A DNA stretch of 35,349 bases, taken from NCBI GenBank assembly GCA_003353855.1, contig PIVS01000006.1, positions 1 to 35,349 of the forward strand. Reading direction: 5' to 3'. Shown in pieces: positions 28,422 to 35,349 of the stretch. The position numbers and the translations under genes were made by a program. Every line of letters begins with the position of its first letter. The stretch's first letter is position 1. The notes below the pieces were generated by a model. It made no database searches, was not told the DNA's origin, and saw only the letters and a list, made by a program, of their open reading frames with translations. Origin of the DNA: Desulfobacteraceae bacterium (GTDB lineage: Bacteria > Desulfobacterota > Desulfobacteria > Desulfobacterales > Desulfobacteraceae).

Positions 28422-28706
28422 TCAAAGATTTTCTGCAGGGTTTGATTTTGCGGGGCACAGATCCTCTTTGGTCCTGGTATTCAACGGTTTGTCCGTGGTC
28501 TCAATGATATCATGGGTATCCTGGAGGTTCTCGTTAACATGGAGGAGTCCCGTGAGGATTTGTCCCTTTTCCCGGTGAGCTTCCAGGGCATCAATGGGCG
28601 TGCCGTCGATATGGGCAACTGAAACCAGCTTGTTCAGGACAATACCCAGTTCATTGATCAACAGGGTTCGCATCTGTCCGTCCCGGTTCTGTTCGATCAC
28701 AAAGAC
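28422..28706 (-). pseudogene. korA/korB (2-oxoacid:ferredoxin oxidoreductase) joined remnants
   Basis: One open frame of about 95 codons contains the C-terminal ends of two genes. RVFVIEQNRDGQMRTLLINE...HIDGTPIDA (about 28706-28587) is the end of the alpha subunit (KorA), where a VVEQNRDGQ motif and a DGTPI motif are typical. It runs in frame into HREKGQILTGLLHVNENLQD...TTDKPLN...CPAKSNPAENL (about 28586-28425), the end of the beta subunit (KorB). The final 20 or so residues of KorA and about 200 residues of KorB are missing. The gene order korA-korB is kept. There is no start codon with a ribosome binding site. It cannot be functional and suggests deletion from an operon. Identification rests on remembered family motifs. 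Confidence 0.72.
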
Positions 28707-29370
28707 CCTTAAAAAAATTGCTCTTCTTGTAAGGCCATAACGAGATATTGACTAAACCAAGGTGCTTTGATATGCTCAAGCCAGTGGAGGACCAACCTTG
28801 GACTCTACTGGTTAGTGTGAAGGGCAGGCGAAAGGGCGGTTGAAGAATAAAAAGATGAAATCTTCAAGGCCATTGCCCGTTTTTTCTGATTCAGGGGTCA
28901 AGCAGTCTATAATGGACATTAATTTGCAAGGCTTTGCTTAATCAGATTGATTCCTGATAGCGCTTCAATACTTGCTCATGATAAAACAGATTATCGTAAA
29001 AATGAAGATCAATAAACATTTTGCCGTTGTCTCTGAGCAGTTTGATCATCGGAACCCTATGTACAAAATTGGTTTTATACTCGACTTCTTCTACCTCTTG
29101 AATATCCTTAACAGTAGAATTAACTATCCGGCCAAAATTGGAACAACACCTGTATGGCTGCTTAAAAGAGACCGCTTTTACTAAATCAGTGCATGCCTTG
29201 AATCTGGTTCTGGATTCATTGGCAAGTATTTTTACCGATAAAGACGCAGGCGTTAAAATAGGTGAAAAAAAGATCAAGGATATTTCCAGGCCGGGTGAAT
29301 ATATCCGGGAAATATTTTAAATAGACCGTCTGACGCCTTTTTTATCAACCTTTTTTCAGGAGGTAGAACA
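28707..29370. other. Decayed or non-coding stretch before the binding-protein gene
   Basis: No intact gene is recognised. Two readings look protein-like but are unidentified. On the minus strand, 28942-29277 contains VEYKTNFVHRVPMIKLL and HFYDNLFYHEQVLKRYQESI. On the plus strand, roughly 29190-29320 ends DKDAGVKIGEKKIKDISR then PGEYIREIF before a TAA. Neither has a ribosome binding site at a plausible start. Given neighbouring remnants these are probably further gene fossils. The promoter for the signalling cassette should lie in the last 100 bp, and AGGAGG is placed well for the ATG at 29371. Confidence 0.4.
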
Positions 29371-30123
29371 ATGAAAATACTAACCATCCTTGTGGCCTGT
29401 ATGTTGCTGACCGCAAACCTTTATGCAGATGAAAAATGTGTCATCAGGCTCCGTGTCAATGAATCCCCCCCTTCTTATTTCAAGGATTCCAGCGGTAACT
29501 GGACAGGATTTGTTGTGGAACAGGGGACCGCCGTGATTGAGGAAGCCGGGTGCAGGGCCAAATATGTGAAAGCGCCCTGGGGCCGCGGAATACTTCTGCT
29601 TGAAGAGGGGGGCATCGATATGATGGGAGTTATGTCCATTACTGAGGAAAGAGAAGCATTTGCACACTTTATCGGCCCCCATTATTTCGAAATAATGAGG
29701 CTTGTGGTAGCAAAGGACAGCAACTATCTCATCACAAAGCATGAGGATTTAAAAAACCTTCCCCAAAAGATCATGCTGGAACGAGGAACTTATTATGGGG
29801 ATGAAATAGCAAAATTACTCAAGGATGCATCCTTTGCAAAAAACATTCAATGGACTTCACAGCTGGGCCTGACACCCTCTTTGATCGAAAAGGTTGTCCT
29901 GGGTCGGGTTAGCGGCTTTCTCAGTTATGTGACGCCGGGAGGGTTAAAAAAACTAACCAATAAAGTCAAGTATCACCCCTTTGTGATTAATTCTAATTCT
30001 GTGTATTTCGGGGTGAGCAAAAAGTCGGTTGCCCCTTCAATGCTCAAGAGACTTCAGGAAGAAGTGGAGCGGCTTGCCGCAAATGGGGCATTTAAGAAAA
30101 TCCTGAAAAAATATGAAGACTAA
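29371..30123 (+). CDS. Periplasmic amino-acid-type solute-binding protein (SBP family 3)
   Basis: Secreted binding protein, 250 residues. The signal peptide is [19 protein letters not shown] with probable cleavage before DEK. The SBP_bac_3 fold is shown by [21 protein letters not shown] (strand plus ligand loop), [34 protein letters not shown] and an [11 protein letters not shown] segment, with the usual [10 protein letters not shown] second lobe. AGGAGG is upstream. The stop overlaps the start of the hybrid histidine kinase by 11 bp and no permease or ATPase follows, so it is more likely a soluble sensor feeding the kinase than a transport component. The ligand is unknown; amino acids are only a family guess. 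Confidence 0.88.
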   Translation: MKILTILVACMLLTANLYADEKCVIRLRVNESPPSYFKDSSGNWTGFVVEQGTAVIEEAGCRAKYVKAPWGRGILLLEEGGIDMMGVMSITEEREAFAHFIGPHYFEIMRLVVAKDSNYLITKHEDLKNLPQKIMLERGTYYGDEIAKLLKDASFAKNIQWTSQLGLTPSLIEKVVLGRVSGFLSYVTPGGLKKLTNKVKYHPFVINSNSVYFGVSKKSVAPSMLKRLQEEVERLAANGAFKKILKKYED

Positions 30124-32839
30124 CACTGACAACAGAATAAAACTCAAAAATTCCCTTGCATATCAGCTCCTTAAGATGACTTTTTCCATTTATCTGCTGA
30201 TCACGGTACTCATCACCGGTATACATATGTACACTGTCTGGATTCAGGCTGAGATGTTTCTAAACTCAGATATAAAAAAATTGGGTGATTCCGCCCAAAG
30301 GGGCATCACCCTGGCCCTTTGGGATATTGATTATGTGCAGGTGGATTATATCCTGGAAGGGTTGCTGGGTTTGCCGATTGTGGTGGGCGTGGCAGTCAAA
30401 GATCGGAAAATAGATAAACTGTATGGAATCCGCGGGAATATTGTGAAACACCGCCGCCTGATTTACAGCGAGAAACAAGGCGAGAAGTATGAAATAGGGG
30501 ATCTGACAATTTATTCAAGCGACGGCATTGTATTCAACAGGATAAGCAACGGGTATCTCCTCATGGTGATCAACGCCTTGATTAAAACGGTTGCACTCTG
30601 GATTATTGTGCTTCTAACCGGAAAAAAACTCATAACAAAGCCGTTAACCCTTTTAACCGATGCAAACAAATCCCTTGACCTGGAGAACCTCGAGACATTC
30701 AAAGAGGTACATCTTGGTATTCAGCAAAGCGATAATGAATTGGTTGTCCTTGAAGAGTCGTTTAACAAGATGATTCAAAGATTAGCAAGTGACCGTCAAG
30801 AGCTGGATCTAATCAATCAAAACCTAGAATTAAAAGTAGAACAGCGAACGTATAAATTGCAGAGGATCAATGAAAAACTTAAACAGGAAATAATTGTTCG
30901 AAAGAAAACCGAAGAAGAACTAAAAATAGCAAGAGAACAGGCAGAGAATGCTAATCTGTCCAAAAGCTCCTTTCTAGCCAATATGAGTCATGAGATACGC
31001 ACCCCCATGAACGCCATCATCGGTATGAATTATCTGGCCCTGCAAACCGATTTGACGCCTAAACAGCATGACTACTTAAAAAAGGTTGATCGCTCTGCCA
31101 AATCCCTTCTTGGCATTATCAATGATATCTTGGATTTTTCAAAGATCGAGGCGGGTAAGATCGATCTGGAATTCATTGACTTTGACCTGGAGGAGGTCTT
31201 AAAAAATTTAAGCAGCGTTGTATCTGTCAAGGCCTGCGAAAAGGGGCTGGGAATTTTGTTCCGGGTATCACCCGACGTTCCTGTGTTCCTTGTCGGAGAT
31301 TCTTTGAGGCTTGGACAGGTCCTGCTTAATCTAGCGAATAATGCACTGAAATTTACCGAAAAAGGAAAGATAATCATCAGTATAGAATTGATTGAAAAAA
31401 ACCGGGATGCTGCAATACTTAGGTTTTCGGTTCAAGACACCGGCATCGGCATGAGCCGGGAACAGACCGTAAGATTGTTCCAACCGTTTTCCCAGGCCGA
31501 TGTATCCACGACCCGCCAATACGGTGGCACAGGACTGGGCCTGACAATCTGTGAACGCCTGGTCAAGATGATGGACGGCGAGATCGGCGTGGAAAGTGAG
31601 CTTGGCAAAGGAAGCACCTTCAGCTTCACCGCAGTTTTCAAGCTTAAGACAATAGAAAAGAAACATCGCCGGGATGTCGGGGATTTAAAGGGGATGAAGA
31701 TCCTGGTGGTGGATGACAATGCCATTGCACAGAATATTTTAACTGGGATGCTGGAATCCGTTGGGTTTGAATCTTCAGTGGCCGGGTCCGGTAAAGAAGC
31801 CCTGGCTGAACTCGAAATGGCTGCCAGTAAAGGCCTTGGATATGAGCTTGTGATCATGGACTGGAAGCTGCCAGGCATAAACGGCGTTGAGGCGTCCCGG
31901 CGTATCAGGGAAAATAGAAATCTGCCCCAGGTTCCAATGATCATCATGGTGACGGCTTACTGCCGGGAGGAGGTCATGCTGCAGGTGGAACAGGCGGGAC
32001 TGGATGGCTTTTTGGTCAAGCCGGTAAATGCTTCTGTCCTGGTTGATACGATCATGGCCGTTTTCGAGGAAAAAACTGATGACCGTTCCAGGAGCAAAAC
32101 AAAGGGAGCGCAGTATCTTGGGGCGCTTCAAAATATTTGCGGCGCAAAGATCCTATTGGTGGAAGATAATGAAATCAACCAGCAGGTGGCCCTGGAATTA
32201 CTTGAAAAGGCAGGCCTTGAGGTCGTTATTGCAAATAACGGAAAAGAAGCTGTGGATGCGGTTCAAAAGGACAAATTTGATGCCGTTCTCATGGATATAC
32301 AGATGCCAAAGATGGGCGGTTATGAAGCCACAAAAGAGATCAGGAAACTTAAAACCCAAAACCAAGATGTGCCGATTATCGCAACGACCGCCTATGCCAT
32401 GGCCGGGGACCGGGAAAAGAGTCTTCGGGTCGGCATGAACGATCATATACCCAAGCCTGTCGATATCAATGAGCTCTACGCCACCCTGGTCAGGTGGATC
32501 AAACCCGTGGAGAAAGAGAAGGTGTTAAAGGCCTTTGAAAAACAGGTCAAATGCCCGGACAAAAAAGGTTCGGCCCCTGATGTGCCCGGTGAGTCACCGG
32601 CTGAACCGCAGGGTAAGCTGTCAGGTACCAATTTGAAATCCGGCCCGGCATTGCTCGAAGACCTCATGGGGAATGTTAAAAAACGCAAACCAAAACCGTG
32701 CAAAGAAATCCTGAAACAGATCAAGGCCATATTCCGTCCGGGTGAACATGCCAGTGAAATCGCTGAACTTGACCGGCTGATCGATAAATACAAGTTTAAA
32801 GATGCTGAAAAAATTCTTGGATCAATGCTGAAAAAATAA
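30113..32839 (+). CDS. Hybrid sensor histidine kinase with two receiver domains
   Basis: Inner-membrane kinase of 908 residues. Two membrane helices (about 20-42 and 148-169) flank a roughly 105-residue periplasmic sensor without recognised Cache or PAS. A HAMP-like/coiled-coil stretch (about 175-285) follows, then HisKA with [15 protein letters not shown] (H293), the ATPase domain (N-box [23 protein letters not shown]), receiver 1 (about 527-650, phosphate acceptor D583 in IMDWKLPG), receiver 2 (about 679-800, D728 in [10 protein letters not shown]), and a 100-residue helical tail ([24 protein letters not shown]) rather than an HPt domain. It overlaps the binding-protein gene by 11 bp. The absence of HPt implies a separate phosphotransfer protein. 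A damaged relative of part of this gene follows at 32908-33260. Confidence 0.94.
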   Translation: MKTNTDNRIKLKNSLAYQLLKMTFSIYLLITVLITGIHMYTVWIQAEMFLNSDIKKLGDSAQRGITLALWDIDYVQVDYILEGLLGLPIVVGVAVKDRKIDKLYGIRGNIVKHRRLIYSEKQGEKYEIGDLTIYSSDGIVFNRISNGYLLMVINALIKTVALWIIVLLTGKKLITKPLTLLTDANKSLDLENLETFKEVHLGIQQSDNELVVLEESFNKMIQRLASDRQELDLINQNLELKVEQRTYKLQRINEKLKQEIIVRKKTEEELKIAREQAENANLSKSSFLANMSHEIRTPMNAIIGMNYLALQTDLTPKQHDYLKKVDRSAKSLLGIINDILDFSKIEAGKIDLEFIDFDLEEVLKNLSSVVSVKACEKGLGILFRVSPDVPVFLVGDSLRLGQVLLNLANNALKFTEKGKIIISIELIEKNRDAAILRFSVQDTGIGMSREQTVRLFQPFSQADVSTTRQYGGTGLGLTICERLVKMMDGEIGVESELGKGSTFSFTAVFKLKTIEKKHRRDVGDLKGMKILVVDDNAIAQNILTGMLESVGFESSVAGSGKEALAELEMAASKGLGYELVIMDWKLPGINGVEASRRIRENRNLPQVPMIIMVTAYCREEVMLQVEQAGLDGFLVKPVNASVLVDTIMAVFEEKTDDRSRSKTKGAQYLGALQNICGAKILLVEDNEINQQVALELLEKAGLEVVIANNGKEAVDAVQKDKFDAVLMDIQMPKMGGYEATKEIRKLKTQNQDVPIIATTAYAMAGDREKSLRVGMNDHIPKPVDINELYATLVRWIKPVEKEKVLKAFEKQVKCPDKKGSAPDVPGESPAEPQGKLSGTNLKSGPALLEDLMGNVKKRKPKPCKEILKQIKAIFRPGEHASEIAELDRLIDKYKFKDAEKILGSMLKK

Positions 32840-32907
32840 AAGTTTTCCATTAAACCGTACATCAAAACATAATGACTATTGATGGAATAGTTAGAAAAGG
32901 AAAAAAA

Positions 32908-33260
32908 TGAGACGTTATGAATTGACGGATAATAAAAAATCGAATGCCCATGACCTGTTTCTAAATGATCCTTACCTGAAGGCAAATCAGCCCAAATCCC
33001 TGTTCTGTATTCCCAGGCTGATTCGTCCAAGACCAGAAAATACTGCGGCACAGGACTGGGCCTGACAATCTGCAAACAACTTGCAGGGATGATGGACGGT
33101 GAAATCGGTGTAAAAGGGGACAGGGCAAAGGCAGCGCCTTCAACTTCACGGCAGTTTTCGGCCTGCAAGCCGGTAAACACTTCGGTCCTGGTTGATACGC
33201 TCATGGCCGGGGCTGAGGGGCAGGTGTTGAATCAGATGGGAAAACGAGAGAGGAGACCCA
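32908..33260 (+). pseudogene. Sensor-kinase remnant assembled from several deleted pieces
   Basis: After AAAAGGAAAAAA, an ATG opens MRRYELTDN (like the start of IS5-type transposases; only 8-9 residues). It passes to [17 protein letters not shown] (like a GAF domain of large sensor kinases), then, in another frame, to [33 protein letters not shown] (kinase G-box). One base is missing relative to the intact gene before [12 protein letters not shown], and the sequence ends with [15 protein letters not shown], the end of a receiver domain. The last two pieces are close in sequence to 31490-31640 and 31990-32060 of the intact kinase. At the GAF/G-box join, TTCCCA could belong to either piece. It is not translated as a kinase; it may contain the promoter or leader of the next gene. 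Confidence 0.72.
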
Positions 33261-34496
33261 ATGAACGAGCTGTTTAAATATACTATACTGATTGTGGATG
33301 ACACGGAATCAAACATTGATATCCTTGTCGATCTTCTTGGCAATGATTATGAAATCAGTGTTGCCATGGATGGTCAAAGCGCTCTGGAGGATATCAGCGA
33401 TAATACTCCGGATTTAATTTTGCTGGACATCATGATGCCGGTCATGGATGGTTATAAGGTACTTGAGAAATTGAAAAAGAATTCCAGGTTCAAGGAGATC
33501 CCGGTCATCATGATATCCGCCATAGGCGAAATGGAAAGCGTCATCAAGTGCATTGAAATGGGAGCCGAGGATTATCTGCCCAAACCTTTCAATGTCGTTC
33601 TTTTACAGGCACGAATCGGGGCTGTCCTTGAAAAAAAACATTTGCGGGACAAAGAACGCCTTTATGCCGAAAGTATGGAGGTTGACCTGGAAATCGGACG
33701 CCAAATCCAGAACAGTTTTTTTCCTGAATCATTACCCCGAATAGAAGGTTGGCAAATTGTTACCCACTTCCAGGCCTCAAGGCAGGTTTCCGGTGATTTC
33801 TACGATGTGTTTGAACTAAAAGACGATAACGGGGTGGGCTTTGTTATTGCAGACGTATGTGATAAAGGCGTAGGCGCAGCGCTTTTCATGGCGCTTTTTC
33901 GCAGTTTGATCCGTTCTTTTTCCGAACTATATTACGGCGGGGGCCTGCCGAAATTTCCATTTGAAGATGTTGAAAATCATTCCCATCGGAATTCAAAGGC
34001 GCAGCAACCTGGTGATATTCATTATAAACGCGTTCTGGAAATTGTTCTTTCCCACATAAACAACTACATTGCCACCACCCATAACAAGGCAAATATGTTT
34101 GCCACCCTTTTTTGGGGGATCATCGAGCCTGAAAGCGGGATGCTCACCTATATCAACGGCGGACATGTGGGGGTGGTGGTTGTGGGGGTAAAAGGCATCA
34201 GAACCATGCTTGAACCCACGGGTCCGGCAGTGGGTATGCTGCCTGACATGGTTTTTGAAGCAAAGAGCATCCCGATTTATCACGACGAGTTTCTGGTGGC
34301 ATTAACCGACGGTATCACCGAGGCGCGAAATACAGGCGGTGAGTTCTATGGCGAAGATAAGCTAATGCAGCTTTTGACTCCTCCTGCCCAGTCGGCACAA
34401 CAGATGCTAGACCGCATTACAACAAGCCATGCCGCATACACTGCCGGGGCGGAGCAATCCGATGATATCACCATGATGATCATACACCGCAGCTGA
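33261..34496 (+). CDS. Response regulator with PP2C (SpoIIE/RsbU-type) phosphatase output
   Basis: Soluble protein of 411 residues. Receiver domain 1-125: [11 protein letters not shown], acceptor D56 in [16 protein letters not shown] switch as [10 protein letters not shown] in YLPKPFN. A coiled linker ([20 protein letters not shown]) follows, then a PP2C-type phosphatase domain (about 150-411): [56 protein letters not shown] and [10 protein letters not shown], which carry the metal-binding aspartates. Such proteins dephosphorylate anti-sigma-factor antagonists. No anti-sigma factor or antagonist is in the window. GAGAGGAG precedes the ATG. It is the likely output of the upstream kinase, inferred from position. 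Confidence 0.94.
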   Translation: MNELFKYTILIVDDTESNIDILVDLLGNDYEISVAMDGQSALEDISDNTPDLILLDIMMPVMDGYKVLEKLKKNSRFKEIPVIMISAIGEMESVIKCIEMGAEDYLPKPFNVVLLQARIGAVLEKKHLRDKERLYAESMEVDLEIGRQIQNSFFPESLPRIEGWQIVTHFQASRQVSGDFYDVFELKDDNGVGFVIADVCDKGVGAALFMALFRSLIRSFSELYYGGGLPKFPFEDVENHSHRNSKAQQPGDIHYKRVLEIVLSHINNYIATTHNKANMFATLFWGIIEPESGMLTYINGGHVGVVVVGVKGIRTMLEPTGPAVGMLPDMVFEAKSIPIYHDEFLVALTDGITEARNTGGEFYGEDKLMQLLTPPAQSAQQMLDRITTSHAAYTAGAEQSDDITMMIIHRS

Positions 34497-35135
34497 TAAG
34501 TGAGGGTAGCTCTATTGTAATAATATCAGCCCCTGCGGGTTTTGGTAAAACCACATTATTGAGTGAATGGGTTGAAAGCTGTAACCTAAGAGTTGCATGG
34601 GTGTCACTTGAGCCTAGTGAGAATACTCCCGCTCTTTTCTATTGTTATTTGATAACAGCTGTATCTCAAAAATTAAATATTTGCGGTAAAAACTTTCTCG
34701 AACAGATCAAATCCTCAGGAATATCTTCCATTGAAAATATCCTTATCGGTATGATTAACGAAATTACGGAAGATGGAACTGAATTTACTCTTGTTTTGGA
34801 TGACTACCACGTTATTACAGACAGCCTTATTCACAGAGCAATTTTTTTTTTGACCATCTACCGTCAACTAGGAGGCTGGTAATTTCCGGCAGGGAAACTC
34901 CGATTCTGTCCTTTTCAAAATTCCGTCTCCCGGGTCATCTTTGCGAGATAGGTGCAGCTCAATTACGTTTTAACGCCGATGATACCGAAACCCTTCTTAA
35001 TGAAATTTATGTATCATGGCGGAAAATTTCGATCAGGCGGCAGAATACCTTTCCATAATGTCACCGGATCTTTTTAGTGAGTCTGGAGGGATGATTTGGA
35101 TGAACTCACTGGAAAGAAGTTTAAAAAAAAATTAG
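34497..35135 (+). pseudogene. Broken MalT/LuxR-type ATPase regulator
   Basis: Directly after the phosphatase gene an open frame without its own start gives SAPAGFGKTTLLSEWVES (Walker A), VAWVSLEPSENTPALFYCYL, and LVLDDYHVITDSLIHRA (Walker B), the STAND NTPase of MalT-like LuxR regulators. At a run of ten T (34842-34851) the frame shifts; the continuation is HLPSTRRLVISGRETPILSF and GAAQLRFNADDTETLLNEI. It then jumps, in another frame, to a TPR-like piece AENFDQAAEYLSIMSPDLF...WMNSLERSL and stops at 35135. The N-terminus, most of the TPR array and the HTH are missing. Intact members have 800-900 residues. Family call is confident at the NTPase part. Confidence 0.78.
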
Positions 35136-35349
35136 CTTAAACCTGCCTGTTGAAGATCGTTATCTAACACAGAAAACCATGACAGATAAAGGGTCCCGGG
35201 AAAGAGAACTTAAGGAATCTCAGAACACTGTGGGAGCATTACCTGTTTCTCCCAAAAATCTACGGAAACCGGAATAAATTTCATTAATTCCAGTGATAAT
35301 TGTCGAAAGTTTCTGCTAATGGTTAGTAACCAGGGTAGACAACCGCTGC
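35136..35349. other. Right-edge stretch, no clear gene
   Basis: A 32-codon plus-strand reading from ATG 35179 (MTDKGSRERELKESQ) begins like the linker before a PAS domain but then loses likeness and stops. Nothing else is recognised; it may belong to further remnants continuing beyond the window. Confidence 0.3.

Noticed and set aside
28761-28807. CCAAGGT...ACCTTGG inverted repeat
   Set aside because: Seven-base arms over 30 bases apart in decayed DNA; no sign of an IS end or a structured RNA.

Overview
The window looks like chromosomal DNA of a sulfate-reducing deltaproteobacterium, most likely a Desulfobacteraceae relative (Desulfobacula/Desulfobacterium type). This is inferred from gene content: tandem AMP-forming acyl-CoA synthetases, an LUD-domain protein, a B12-dependent NrdJ, split glyQ/glyS, remnants of 2-oxoacid:ferredoxin oxidoreductase and many hybrid sensor kinases. 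There was no database search. No rRNA, tRNA, CRISPR array or intact mobile element was seen.

Layout. 1-3575 (minus): acs, then a propionyl-CoA synthetase-like gene cut by the left edge. 4125-4793 (plus): an LUD-domain protein. 4989-8330 (minus): a tightly packed motA-motB-pilZ-dinB operon whose last gene is a DNA polymerase IV fused in frame to an acylphosphatase. 8686-14691 (plus): parts of a peptide ABC transporter (binding lipoprotein, DppD-type and DppF-type ATPases) with no permease genes. Between the two ATPase genes lie a cold-shock gene with clear promoter and terminator and, on the minus strand, remnants of MCP, cheA and a dadA-like gene. 14795-25762 (plus): a long housekeeping run: SurA-like lipoprotein, SurA/PpiC foldase, mgtE, recO, GHMP kinase, glyQ, glyS, an 85-aa unknown, a nucleoside phosphorylase and ligA, several with overlapping start/stop codons. 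26128-28371: nrdJ behind a tandem NrdR-box operator. 28422-29320: decayed DNA including a korA/korB remnant. 29371-34496 (plus): a signalling cassette made of a periplasmic solute-binding protein, a hybrid histidine kinase overlapping it by 11 nt, a wrecked kinase fragment, and a response regulator with a PP2C output domain. 34497-35135: a broken MalT/LuxR-type ATPase.

The two most unusual things are these. First, dinB and the acylphosphatase are joined through an A9 tract that also carries a good internal ribosome binding site, so one gene could give both fused and separate products. Second, several loci (MCP/cheA/dadA, korA/korB, a sensor kinase, a MalT-like regulator) are reduced to short conserved segments in their ancestral order, joined by internal deletions, often still in frame. 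The binding-protein/kinase/phosphatase cassette is a plausible complete sensory pathway. Starts given by the ORF track were moved downstream for motA, cspA, dppF, the SurA-like lipoprotein and recO, using start-codon type, ribosome binding sites and conserved N-termini.
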